Source: Polyangium fumosum
GTDB taxonomy: Bacteria > Myxococcota_A > Polyangia > Polyangiales > Polyangiaceae
Direction of reading: 5' to 3'
Assembly (NCBI RefSeq): GCF_005144585.1
Contig: NZ_SSMQ01000070.1
Coordinates: forward strand, 1 to 64,000
Length of the DNA stretch: 64,000 bases
The notes beneath the pieces were generated by a model, which saw only the letters and a list, made by a program, of their open reading frames with translations, searched no databases and was not told where the DNA came from. A program made the translations under genes and the position numbers. Below, piece by piece: positions 16,961 to 26,100 of the stretch (positions are counted from its first letter, which is position 1; each line of letters opens with the position of its first letter).

Positions 16961-17245
16961 ATGCTGTCCAACAACAGAATGACAGTTGAACTGCGGCCGT
17001 ATGGGAAGATCTGGGACGTCTTTTATGAAGGCCAGCGCATCGGTCACGTCCGACCCCGCGCGAAGGACGGATTGCTCTTCGTCTTCTGCTTTGGGCGACG
17101 GATCGGCCACGTGCGGGCCACCGAGAAGGCCCCAGGACGTTTCCCCCGCCGAAAATTTGTTGACATGTCAGGCGGTTCAGTGGTAGGGCGAACGGTCGTA
17201 TGGGCAAACGCTGGGGGCACGCCGTTCGGTTGGTGGCCGTTGTAG
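16961..17245 (+). CDS. Small hypothetical protein
   Basis: The ATG at 16961 follows GAGGGAG closely, giving 94 residues; a later ATG at 16979 is possible. The sequence has a beta-like repeat: I-W-D-V-F-Y-E-G-Q-R-I-G-H-V-R-P and L-F-V-F-C-F-G-R-R-I-G-H-V-R-A, so two copies of a G-x-R-I-G-H-V-R motif about 29 residues apart. The C-terminus overlaps the next lipoprotein gene. No family was recognised. Confidence 0.5.
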   Translation: MLSNNRMTVELRPYGKIWDVFYEGQRIGHVRPRAKDGLLFVFCFGRRIGHVRATEKAPGRFPRRKFVDMSGGSVVGRTVVWANAGGTPFGWWPL

Positions 17246-17439
17246 TTGTTTTGTTGGGCGCATGCAGCACCCGGTACGAGGAACGGTATGACCCGTCGGT
17301 GTGCATATCTCAGTGCGGCTTGAATCGAGCAACTTGCCAGACCATGTGCGACAAGATCGAGAGCTGCCTTTCTGGGTGCAACTCCAGCTACGACACTTGC
17401 GTGCGTGTATGTGGCGGTCCCGGTGATGGCGGGCGGTAG
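17200..17439 (+). CDS. Small Cys-rich lipoprotein
   Basis: The 79-residue product has a basic N-terminus, a V-A-V-V-V-V-L-L-G-A-C lipobox and eight further cysteines in the mature part, arranged as C-x-x-x-C, C-x-x-x-C, C-x-x-x-C and C-x-x-x-C, the twin C-x3-C pattern of helical hairpins. It is predicted to be an outer-membrane lipoprotein stabilised by disulfides. It overlaps the end of the previous small gene. Function unknown. Confidence 0.7.
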   Translation: MGKRWGHAVRLVAVVVVLLGACSTRYEERYDPSVCISQCGLNRATCQTMCDKIESCLSGCNSSYDTCVRVCGGPGDGGR

Positions 17440-17472
17440 GCAAAACTTGCTCTAACCCAGGCGGGGAGCCCT

Positions 17473-17631
17473 GTGGCGAGAATTGGATTTGGCGAGCTGA
17501 TGATCGTTTTCCTGCTCCTCGGAGCAGGTGGTCTGGTCATCTTCTTGTTTGGCTATTCGGTGGGAAAAAACGCGGGGTTCAGACAAGGATTACGCGAAGC
17601 GGAGCGGTTTCGCGGCGGCGGTGACAAGTGA
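17473..17631 (+). CDS. TatA-like single-span small protein
   Basis: A GTG at 17473 after GGGGAG opens a 52-residue frame. The product starts A-R-I-G-F-G-E-L-M-I-V-F-L-L-L-G-A-G-G, a hydrophobic helix preceded by a Glu in the position seen in TatA/TatE, then V-G-K-N-A-G-F-R-Q-G-L-R-E-A like the amphipathic helix G-x-x-L-G-x-x-x-R-x-F-x-x-A. The tail is short and Gly-rich. This suggests a minimal TatA-like protein, but hinge and tail are atypical. It could also be an unrelated single-span peptide. It lies in a run of short genes on the same strand. Confidence 0.45.
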   Translation: MARIGFGELMIVFLLLGAGGLVIFLFGYSVGKNAGFRQGLREAERFRGGGDK

Positions 17632-17664
17632 TGAAGCCATTTCCGCAGGGGAGGTCCGCGAATC

Positions 17665-18033
17665 GTGGCGTATGACCACCACGAGCCTGGCTGGTTCATC
17701 CCCCAGGTTAACGATGCTGCCTTTGCCAAGAGCGCCAAGGCTTCGGTGATTGAACATATCAGGAGGAACTTCGGAAACGATGCCCGTGAGACGGGGCTCT
17801 CCTCCATTCAATGGACACACGAGGGGCAAGTCTACGAGGCGAAACTCGGAGAGCACCTCAAGTTCAAGGGCGTCGACGTTGGCCAGACGTGGGCCGTCAT
17901 GAGGGCTGGGAGCCTGTTTCTTCTCATTACGACCTGGCGCGGTGCGGTGCGTGAGGGGCCTATCCTAATCGGCCATCAGGACTTGGGTACAGCAAAAGCG
18001 TCTGCTGGACGGCGAGGACGGCGACGCCCATAG
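17665..18033 (+). CDS. Hypothetical protein
   Basis: A GTG start at 17665 with GGGAGG about 12 nt upstream gives 122 residues. The N-terminal half reads as a helical segment (F-A-K-S-A-K-A-S-V-I-E-H-I-R-R-N-F) and the second half as strands (I-Q-W-T-H-E-G-Q-V-Y-E-A-K-L-G, T-W-A-V-M-R-A-G-S-L-F-L-L-I-T). It ends in a basic tail. No signal peptide or known family. Confidence 0.5.
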   Translation: MAYDHHEPGWFIPQVNDAAFAKSAKASVIEHIRRNFGNDARETGLSSIQWTHEGQVYEAKLGEHLKFKGVDVGQTWAVMRAGSLFLLITTWRGAVREGPILIGHQDLGTAKASAGRRGRRRP

Positions 18034-18137
18034 TTGACCGGGGCCCCCGCTGTGTAGAGAGGCAGGAGCTTTCCGACAACGCAGCAGCGTCGTGTTCAAA
18101 CGTGGCGGAAGGCAGTTATCAGGCGGGGTGCTGGGAG

Positions 18138-18479
18138 CTACGTCGGGGGCTCGTGCGTCGTGCGCCCTTCGAGTTCCTTCCGAAGCTTCCGGCGCTCGCC
18201 CTTCGGCAGCTTGCGGGCCAGATCCGCGATCCGATCCAACTCGTCGTCTTCCGGGAAGGTGATGACGCAAAACGGGGACACGCCGAGCGCGGCTGCGATG
18301 CGTTCGACGGTCTCGATGGTGATCGCCGCGAGGCCCTGCTCGATGCTCGACAGGTGGCCTTTCGACAGGGCGCCAGCTTCGGCGAGATCCTGCAAGGACA
18401 TGCCGCGCTCGGTTCGCAGTTCGTGGATGCGAGCGCCAACTTTCAGGCAGAGCGGCTTGGGTTCGGTTCGTCGGGGCAC
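18138..18479 (-). CDS. XRE-family transcriptional regulator
   Basis: A GTG start with AGGAGG 4 nt upstream gives 113 residues. A Cro/C1-type helix-turn-helix spans residues 14-70: I-H-E-L-R-T-E-R-G-M-S-L-Q-D-L-A, L-S-K-G-H-L-S-S-I-E-Q-G and I-E-T-V-E-R-I-A-A-A-L-G-V. A short acidic then basic C-terminal extension follows, without a ligand domain. It reads towards the T6SS region. It may be a local repressor for the small-gene run or for itself; targets are unknown. Confidence 0.85.
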   Translation of the reverse strand: MPRRTEPKPLCLKVGARIHELRTERGMSLQDLAEAGALSKGHLSSIEQGLAAITIETVERIAAALGVSPFCVITFPEDDELDRIADLARKLPKGERRKLRKELEGRTTHEPPT

Positions 18480-18610
18480 AGTTCCTCCTACTCGCGCGTG
18501 AGTGGGTCCAAAGTCCCTACCACGGAGCGAGCGCTAAGACAAACCCCACGGACAAACGCCCCCGAGCCCCCCCGGGTGCGAGTTGGGGGGGGCCCGCGGG
18601 CGGTGGATGA

Positions 18611-18898
18611 TCACTGTCGCGTCATTGCCCGGAGAAGCTTGGCGACGGCGGCGTGAGCCGCCAGCGCGGCGGCTATGTCGCCACCGGCGTCGGCGGCCAT
18701 GTCGTCACCGGCGTCCGGCATGATGGCGAGGAGCCTGCCGGCAGCCTCATGCGCGACCACCGCGGCGTCGAGGTCGCCTGCCGCTGCCGCCGTGACCTCG
18801 CCCTGGACGAGGACGGCGAGAAGGGTCCTGCGTGGGTCGGCTCCGGGGGAGCCCCAAAGGGCGGCCACGGGGTCCGAAGTGGCACCAACGCGTGTCAA
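18611..18898 (-). CDS. Small Ala-rich helical protein, start uncertain
   Basis: The C-terminal 75 residues form two amphipathic Ala-rich helices (T-L-L-A-V-L-V-Q-G-E-V-T-A-A-A, D-L-D-A-A-V-V-A-H-E-A-A-G-R-L-L) with an acidic linker and a matching third helix (I-A-A-A-L-A-A-H-A-A-V-A-K-L-L). The repeat V-A-H-E-A-A-x-R-L-L / L-A-A-H-A-A-V-A-K-L-L suggests a duplicated helix pair. Such small proteins are common next to mobile DNA in myxobacteria, from memory only. The TTG at 18898 is a guess; the frame stays open further upstream into low-complexity sequence. Confidence 0.4.
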   Translation of the reverse strand: MTRVGATSDPVAALWGSPGADPRRTLLAVLVQGEVTAAAAGDLDAAVVAHEAAGRLLAIMPDAGDDMAADAGGDIAAALAAHAAVAKLLRAMTRQ

Positions 18899-19053
18899 CG
18901 GGGTCGATCCGTCGCCAGCAGGACGCGGATCCAGCGGGTTGCGCCGGGTCAGGGGTGCTAGAACTGTCCTCGGGGGATGAATCGACCGGGCTTTGCCCGG
19001 GCGAGAGGGGGACGCGAGGCGTACCCCTCGGGACAAAACGACGAGGAGGGTGC

Positions 19054-20748
19054 TCAGCCCCGGCCCTCGCCGAAGTCCTCGGTCGTCCATTCCAGCGCGC
19101 CGCGCTCGTTTCGCGCGCGGCGCGCGGCTTCGAGCTTGCGCAGCTCGACGCGGCGGATCTTGCCCGAGATGGTCTTGGGCAGCTCGGTGAACTCGATCCG
19201 CCGCACGCGCTTGTACGGGGCGAGCCGCTCGCGCGCGAACTGCAAGATGGCCTGCGCGGTGCCCTGCGTGGGCGCGATGCCGGGCGCGAGCACCACGAAG
19301 GCCTTGGGCACGCTCGTGCGCACGGGGTCGGGGCTCGGCACCACCGCGGCTTCCGCCACGGCCGGGTGCTCGAGGAGCGCGCTCTCCAGCTCGAACGGGC
19401 TGATGCGGTAGTCGGAGCTCTTGAACACGTCGTCGCCGCGGCCGACGAAGGTGTAGAGCCCCGCCGCGTCCCGCACGGCTTCGTCACCCGTGCGGTAGTA
19501 TCCGCCTGCGGTGACGTCTGCGGTGCGCGCCTCGTCGTCGAGATAACCCGCCATGAGCCCCATCGGCCGCGGGTCGAGCGCGAGCGCGATCTCGCCCTCG
19601 GCGCCGGCGCGGCCCTCGGCGTCGAGCAAGGCGACGGTATAACCGGGCAGCGGCCGGCCCATCGTTCCGGGCACGACGGTCATTCCGGGCGTATTGCCGA
19701 TCTGCGCCGTCGTCTCCGTCTGCCCGTAGCCGTCGCGCACCGTGAGGTTCCACGCGCGCCGTACGGCGTCGATGATCTCGGGGTTGAGCGGCTCGCCGGC
19801 GCTCACGGCCTCGCGCAGCACCACGGCGTGCGCCGCGAGGTTTTCGAGGATGAGCATCCGCCACACGGTCGGCGGCGCGCATAACGTGTCCACCTTGCAC
19901 CGCGCGAGCAGGTCGAGCGTGGCGGTGGGCACGAAGCGCTTGTACGCGTGGACGAGCACCGTGGCGCCGGCGTTCCACGGCGCGAATACGCTCGACCATG
20001 CGTGCTTGGCCCAGCCGGGCGAGCTGATGTTGAGGTGCGTGTCCCCCTCGCGCAGCCCCACCCAGTACATCGTGGACAGGTGCCCGACGGGATAACTCTG
20101 GTGGGTGTGCAGCACGAGCTTGGGTTTCGCCGTGGTGCCCGAGGTGAAATAAAGCAGCAGCGGGTCGGTCGCGCCCGTGGGCGTGGCGCTCGTCGGCAAG
20201 GTGGCGGGCGCGGCGTAGGCGTCGTCGTAACGCGTCCAGCCCTCGACGGGCTCGCCCACGGCGATGCGCACCACGCGCGGGTCGACGGCGCCGAAGCGAT
20301 CCGCGACGGCCGACTCGGCGATCACGCAGCGCACGTCACCACGCGTGAGCCGGTCGGCCACGTCCTCCGCGGTGAGCTGTGTCGTGGCCGGGATGATCAC
20401 CGCGCCGATCTTCGCGGCGCCGAGCAGCACCTCCCACAGCGGCAGCACGTTGGGGAGCATGACCAGGACACGCGCGCCGCGTTCGACGCCGAGCCCGTGG
20501 AGGAAATGCGCCACGCGCGTGGAGCGCTCGGACAGCTCGGCGAACGTGGCGGTCGTCTCGGCGCCCGACGCGTCGACGATCCAGAGCGCGCGGCGGGTGT
20601 TGCCGCGGGCGTACACGTCGAACCAGTCGATGGCCCAGTTGAAGTGCTCGAGCGCGGGCCAGGAGAAGCCCGCGCATGCGCGGTCGTGGTCGTCGCGTGT
20701 GGCGAGCAGGTGGTCGCGGGCGCGGAGGAAGAGGTCCGTGGCGGTCAT
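19054..20748 (-). CDS. AMP-forming acyl-CoA synthetase (ACS/MACS type)
   Basis: The 564-residue enzyme activates a carboxylic acid with ATP and joins it to CoA. Motifs in order: the P-loop-like L-Y-F-T-S-G-T-T-A-K-P-K, then D-G-Y-G-Q-T-E-T-T, Y-Y-R-T-G-D with the hinge, and P-K-T-I-S-G-K with the catalytic Lys530. N-terminal H-F-N-W-A-I-D-W-F-D is typical of medium-chain or acetyl-CoA-synthetase-like members. The ATG at 20748 begins the conserved M-T-A-T-D-L-F; upstream frame is non-coding in character. Substrate chain length cannot be told. It stands alone, with no partner gene in the same direction. Confidence 0.9.
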   Translation of the reverse strand: MTATDLFLRARDHLLATRDDHDRACAGFSWPALEHFNWAIDWFDVYARGNTRRALWIVDASGAETTATFAELSERSTRVAHFLHGLGVERGARVLVMLPNVLPLWEVLLGAAKIGAVIIPATTQLTAEDVADRLTRGDVRCVIAESAVADRFGAVDPRVVRIAVGEPVEGWTRYDDAYAAPATLPTSATPTGATDPLLLYFTSGTTAKPKLVLHTHQSYPVGHLSTMYWVGLREGDTHLNISSPGWAKHAWSSVFAPWNAGATVLVHAYKRFVPTATLDLLARCKVDTLCAPPTVWRMLILENLAAHAVVLREAVSAGEPLNPEIIDAVRRAWNLTVRDGYGQTETTAQIGNTPGMTVVPGTMGRPLPGYTVALLDAEGRAGAEGEIALALDPRPMGLMAGYLDDEARTADVTAGGYYRTGDEAVRDAAGLYTFVGRGDDVFKSSDYRISPFELESALLEHPAVAEAAVVPSPDPVRTSVPKAFVVLAPGIAPTQGTAQAILQFARERLAPYKRVRRIEFTELPKTISGKIRRVELRKLEAARRARNERGALEWTTEDFGEGRG

Positions 20749-20890
20749 GGGGGCGGCTGTGGAGTATACGACCCACATAACGCGCGCCCAAGGAGGAAGG
20801 GATGCCCCTGCGGCCTGCGCGCGCGGGGGTCGGACCACGCGGCTCGCCCGTGGCCATTGCGTGACGACCGGGGCATCCAGCGGACCCGCG

Positions 20891-21112
20891 CTAGCGAGTA
20901 CAATCAACAGGGTCGCTCACGCCATACTTGGCGTAGTTTTTCCTAGCTTCCTCCAAACTCACGACGTTGGCACCACCTCCGCGGTCTGGCGATGACTCTT
21001 GACTTGGGTCGTCTTCCCAGTCGCAGTTGTCACAGATGTCGTAATGGCCTCGCTCCGGCAGCGTGCGCTTACCGCAACACGGACAGGCATGGAGAGAAGC
21101 GTCAACAGCCAT
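20891..21112 (-). CDS. CPCC family cysteine-rich protein
   Basis: The 73-residue protein has C-P-C-C-G near the start, then E-R-G-H-Y-D-I-C-D-N-C-D-W-E-D-D and G-G-A-N-V-V-S-L-E-E-A-R-K-N-Y, the pattern of the CPCC domain family. Four or five Cys probably bind zinc. Many such short proteins sit alone in toxin-immunity regions, but the role is not established. SD AGGTGA lies 8 nt before the ATG. Confidence 0.85.
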   Translation of the reverse strand: MAVDASLHACPCCGKRTLPERGHYDICDNCDWEDDPSQESSPDRGGGANVVSLEEARKNYAKYGVSDPVDCTR

Positions 21113-21174
21113 CTTGTTTCACCTGTTTCAGAGATCAGCCCCATCGAAGTGCCTCAGATGCGCGGTAAGACTCC

Positions 21175-22566
21175 TCAGCGCGGAAGCGAAACAAACGGCA
21201 GGTGGCTCCCCATCGTGTCCGAAGACCTGCCAAACGATCGATTCTTCTCCCCGATCCCGAGTTCACCGAAGATCCCCGCTCCCCAGCATTTCACCCGCCC
21301 TGCATCGGCTCCTCCGAAGAGGGCGCACGTATGCGAGGCTCCCACGGCGATCTCCTCGACGGGGCTGTTCGTCCCGAGATCGACGAACGGGAGCGCATCG
21401 CCGAGGGATTCGCTCTTGCAACGATCGAGGTCGTCCCCCACGCCGAGCGCCCCCAGTTGATTGATCCCCCAGCACTTCACCCGCGGCGCGGCGCTCTCCC
21501 CCTCGACGATCGCGCAGAACCTGCTCCCGGAGGTCGCCATCGAGACGGCGCGGAGTCCTTTCCCCAGCGAAATCGGCGCGGATACGACGGGGCAATGGCG
21601 GTGGCCGATCGCGCCTCCGTCGAGGAAGTCCCAGCAGCGCAGAGAGCCGTCCTCACCCCGCGCGCACGAGCCGCCGGCGCCGCCGACGAGGGCCAGGGTG
21701 CGGCCGGGGAGCGGCACGAGCAGCTCCGTGCCGACGTGGGTGTTCGGTGCATCCAAGACGTCCTTTCCCACGACGCCGATCGAACGGACGTGCCCGTCCT
21801 CGAATGCGACGCTGAGCGAGAGGTTCCCCGCCGCCATCGCGAAGGGCCTCGCCTTCGTGCCGAAATCGACGGCTTGCACCGGGACGAAGCGCTCCTTGCC
21901 GCCCGGGATCTCCCCGAAACAACGCACCTCCCGCGCGGCCCCGTCCTCGACGAGCGCGCAGGTGTACTTGATCCCCGCCGCGAGGGAGAGGATGGTCCCT
22001 TCGCCCATATCGATTTTGGGCCAGGCATCCCCGAGCTCCCCCGGAGAATCGCCGCGGTTGTCGGCGAGCCCGAGGGCGTGCGCATACCCCCAGCAGGCGA
22101 GCCGCGCGTTTCGTTCGCCGGGAAGAGGGGCCAGCGCCGCGCAGGCGTGCCGCGCTCCCACGCCGAGGACCGTTGCCGTTTCACGTGCGCCCTTGCGACG
22201 ACCGAAATCGATGGGCGCCGCGCGGGAGAGAGCCCCGGGCACGTCCCCCAGATCGAGCTTGTTGCCTTGCCCTGGAACGCCATCCTCTCCGCGCCCCCAG
22301 CAGAACACCTCGCCCTCGCGGAGCAAGCAGGTGATGTGATCCCCGGCGACGAGGCGGGATCGGGCGACGGCAAACCCAGGCCGCGGGGGGCTCGGCGTCG
22401 CAGAAGGCAAAGCGCTCGGCGACGAAAGGGCCGCGGCTGTTTGGGTGTTCGCGGGCGGAGCCGTCGGAGCGGGCGTGCCACAAGACGAGGCCACGAGAGA
22501 CAGAAACAAGAAGACGACATCCCGGCGGCATGCCTGGCGTCCGGCGGAGAGAACGTTCTGGCGCAC
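21175..22566 (-). CDS. RCC1-repeat lipoprotein
   Basis: A GTG start gives 463 residues. The N-terminus is a lipoprotein signal ending V-A-S-S-C. A Pro/Ala/Ser linker precedes seven or so RCC1-type blades, each with H-x-C-A-L or C-A-L and C-W-G: V-F-C-W-G-R-G-E-D, R-H-A-C-A-A-L, L-A-C-W-G-Y, K-Y-T-C-A-L-V, V-K-C-W-G-I-N-Q-L-G, S-H-T-C-A-L-F and V-K-C-W-G-A-G. This predicts a seven-bladed beta-propeller on the outer membrane. Such proteins are numerous in myxobacteria and probably bind partners. Function unknown. Confidence 0.9.
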   Translation of the reverse strand: MRQNVLSAGRQACRRDVVFLFLSLVASSCGTPAPTAPPANTQTAAALSSPSALPSATPSPPRPGFAVARSRLVAGDHITCLLREGEVFCWGRGEDGVPGQGNKLDLGDVPGALSRAAPIDFGRRKGARETATVLGVGARHACAALAPLPGERNARLACWGYAHALGLADNRGDSPGELGDAWPKIDMGEGTILSLAAGIKYTCALVEDGAAREVRCFGEIPGGKERFVPVQAVDFGTKARPFAMAAGNLSLSVAFEDGHVRSIGVVGKDVLDAPNTHVGTELLVPLPGRTLALVGGAGGSCARGEDGSLRCWDFLDGGAIGHRHCPVVSAPISLGKGLRAVSMATSGSRFCAIVEGESAAPRVKCWGINQLGALGVGDDLDRCKSESLGDALPFVDLGTNSPVEEIAVGASHTCALFGGADAGRVKCWGAGIFGELGIGEKNRSFGRSSDTMGSHLPFVSLPR

Positions 22567-23155
22567 GCCCGTTGCTACCTCAGCGCCAAACCGTTCGTCA
22601 ACGGGACGCCCTCTCTGCCCTCCGGGGGAGAGTCCACGTAGGGCGAGAGTCCATGTAGAGAGCGCCCTCCCTCGTGACGACCGGATCGTCCCACATGCCC
22701 GCGTGATCGAGTGGCCACCCCCGCGCCTCGCCCGCGGCTACGTCGACGCAAAAGGAGCGCAACCGCCTGCACGATCGTCCCTGCATCGACGCGAAGGCGC
22801 CCGGACACGGGCGCAGCGTGGGATGCATCGGCGCAACGGCGGCTGGGACGCCGTGATCCGCGCGCTTGCGTCGATGCAAATCCCGTCAGGCCCCCGTCAC
22901 GGCGGCGCGTGCACGCGCACAAGTGCTCCTGTGCCGCCGGCTCGACGTCTCTTGCGCACGTGCAAGGCACGCCGCGCAGATCGTTTGGAGCGCGTTGCAC
23001 GCGTGCACCCGCACCGAGCAACCGGCATCCGCCGATTTGCGTGCGTGCAAGGCACGCCGCGCACTTTCGCCGGAGGCTGCCGCCTCCGCCCTCACGCGGC
23101 TGCCCGGCGGGACGGTGGACGGTGACCCAACCATCCCGCGGGCATCCAGCCGCGT
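22567..23155. other. 589-bp non-coding gap with short degenerate repeats
   Basis: No credible gene was found. Two exact 20-bp copies beginning CGTGCAAGGCACGCC lie at 22959-22978 and 23044-23063. Words close to TGCATCGACGCAA recur in both orientations (near 22742, 22785 and 22868). The 12-bp phrase GAGTCCAYGTAG occurs twice near 22632 and 22649. Adjacent stretches look like decayed repeats of a Cys/Ala-rich coding unit. Confidence 0.5.
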
Positions 23156-26100
23156 TCAGGCGAGAACCCGGAGCGCGCGGCGGTAATACACCGTCCGACG
23201 CGCGAGCCCACGGTAACCGCCGTTGATGCGGTACGTGATTTTCTTGAAGTTGCCCCGGTCCGCGAGGGCATTCAGCTTGCGGGTCTTCCAGAACCAGCCT
23301 GCCACGCGGAAGCCCACGTCGATACGAGCGGCGAGCTTCGGCCTCTTTTGCAAGTCGATCCCCAGGGCCTTGCCCGCGGCGCGGTAGTTGCTGCGCCCCG
23401 TGATCTGGATCGGGCCCCGGCCCTTGTAACGTCGACCGTCCCCGGGGTGGGTGTTGCCGAGATCCTTGCGTCCCTCGTAGGCAGCCCCGGACGCGAGCTC
23501 CTCGAAGTACACGAGCTCGCCGCTCTCGTGCGCGAGCTGCGCGAGGAACGCCGCCATTCGCTTCTTCGTATCGATGGCGAACTCCTTCCTGGCCTTGTTG
23601 AGGTGCGGCAAGCATTTCCGCGCGCGCGCCGCCGAGAGGTTCGGCATGATGGCGCGGAGCTCGGCCAGGGTGACGCCGCCCCGCGTCGGGCCCTTCTTCC
23701 CGGGCGCGGGCTTGGCCGGGCCCATCTTGGCGCCGAGCTTCACGAATGCGGCGCGCGTCTTCGGCCCATAGGTGCCCGTGCTCGGCACGCCGTGCTTGGC
23801 CTGGAACTTCTTCAGCGCCGCCTCCGTCTTCGGGCCGAACCTTCCCGCGCCCGTGTTCATTTCGGCCTGCGTCATGTGGCCGAGCTTCACGAGCGCGGCT
23901 TGCAGGGCCTTCACGGCCGCGCCTTTCGCGCCGCGTTTCAGGTTCGCCGCCGGCAACGTCCTTCCGGCGAGCGGGCCTCCAGGCCTCGCCACGCCCGCCT
24001 CGGTGGCGTTCGCCGGGATCTCGGCCTGCGGCGCGAGGACGAGCGTCACCGGGGACGCCGGCTCGTGCGTGATCCTCTTGATCGTCGTCGCATCGCCCAA
24101 GCGCGCCCTCAGGAAGTGAAGCCCGGGATGGGCCATGGGCAACGAGAAGGAGCCGTCCTGTGCGGAGGTCGTAGCAATCGCGAGCGCCCCACGGCGGGCG
24201 ATCGTCACGGTGGCGCCGGCGAGCGGGCGGTTGTTCTCGTCGACCACTTTGCCCGTGATTTCCTTGCCAGGTATTGCCGGCGAGAAAGCACGCGCGCTCT
24301 CCACCAGGAGGTCCGCCGCCGGAGCCAAGAGACCACGACGTCGGGCGCGCCGTCCGAGCGTCGCCTCCTCGGCCCAGCGCCGCAGGCTCGCGAGCACGGC
24401 CGTCGTGATGCGCAGGCCCGAGTTCCACGGGATACCGGCGCGAGGGCCGCTCGTGTGAATCGCGACCACGGCGCGCTCGCCGTTCGGGCGTGTCAACCAA
24501 ACCGGAGCCCCGCTCTGCCCGCCGAAGGTGTCGATGTCGTACTGGACGATGCGGCCCCCGACGTCCTTCAGCGCGCGCGCGTGATAATACAACCGGGTGG
24601 CGGCATCGGGCTCCTGCGGATATCCCGCGATGTTGACCAGGGCCCCCTCGAGCTCCGCGGGGGGCAGGGCCTCGGGCATGAAAAAGCCCTCGTTCATCTG
24701 GACCGGCTCGTCGAGCAGGATCGCGGCGTAATCGTATTCCGGCGACCGGTCTTCGAGCCACCCGGACACCAGGCGAAAGCGCTTCGCCACGACGGAGCCG
24801 AAGGGCTGCCGGGTGCCGTCGAGCGCCGGAATCACCTCGATCGAGGTCGCCCACCCGCCCATCGTCTGGCAATCGTAGACGCAATGCCCCGCCGTGACGA
24901 CGGTACGGGCATTGATGAGCCATCCGGTGCCGACGTACCGCTCGCCATTGGCGCCCGTGATCCGGAGCGCGCAGATCGCTCGGTAAGGAGCGGCCTCGGT
25001 CCGCGGGACCCGGACCCGATCATCCGGGCCGAACACGACGAACGCGGCGCTCCTGGCCACACGCATGCGTGAAGCCTCCATCGCCTCCCGCGGAGCGTCG
25101 AGCGACCGCGTGAGCGGCGGCGCGCTCGCCTTGAGGTGTGAGGGCAGGAGAACCCTGTCGGATGGCTCCGGGGCCGCGGCGCCGGGGGCCCTCGGCCGCT
25201 CGTACCCCGGCACGTATTCGAGGAGGCTCGCGGGTCTCGTGATGGCGGCCGCCTCGGTCGTGCTCGCGCACGAGGCGGGCTCCTGCTCGCTCGCGTGGGA
25301 TTCGTAGCCGCCGGTCACGCGGCCTGCCTCGTTCGACAATGCTCCCCTGTCGTTCATGACCCTCTCCCCTTCCTGCATCGCCATGCTCTCTTCGCCCCGG
25401 GCCGGCGCGGCGCAGGGACCCGAAAGGACGGGGGCTCCGCGCGAGCGCCGGACCAATGCCGCCTCCGTGGAGGCCGGCCTCCGCCGGCGCGCAGGCCCGC
25501 GCGGCGGGCTCGCGTCATTGATATGGCCGCAGGAGACGGCCACGGTCGGCTCGTCCCCGTCGAACGTGATGGTGCTGAGCCCATTGACGTCGGTCCGCGC
25601 CCACCTCCCGTGCTGCTCCGCGACCATGGTTTTCATGAGCTCGAGCGTCGCCGGGTGCGGGTGCCGCATGCTGGTCTCGCCGGCGCAGACGCCGAGCAGC
25701 CGCGGATGGCCCATGCTCTCGAGGAGCTCGGCGTTGATCCCGTTGTGGCTCCCGTGGTGCGAAAGCTTGACGAAATCGTAGGGAGCGTGCTCCCCGATGG
25801 CCTTCGTGAGCGCGCGCATCCCGGCGAGGACCGTCCGATCGTTCGTCTGTGGATCCGCGAGCTGCATGTCCCCCGTGAGAAGGAGCTTTTTCCCGCTGTA
25901 TTCGAGGAGCAACACCGAGCTCTGGAGGTTCACGAAATTCGAGACCCGCGCCGTCCCGGCCGCCTCCGTCCCCTCGGGCGCCTCGCGCTCGGCCGCGAAG
26001 GCGGCGGCATACCTCCGATAGACGGAGAGCTCGCGCGCCTCCGCCGATTCCTCGCTCGCGCCCGGCACGGCGGCGGCTTCGAGCGCCCTTTGCATCTCGA

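Noticed and set aside
22575-24923. Long minus-strand frame overlapping the fusion gene
   Set aside because: It is in a different phase from the fusion gene, and its Arg/Gly-rich translation has no domain.
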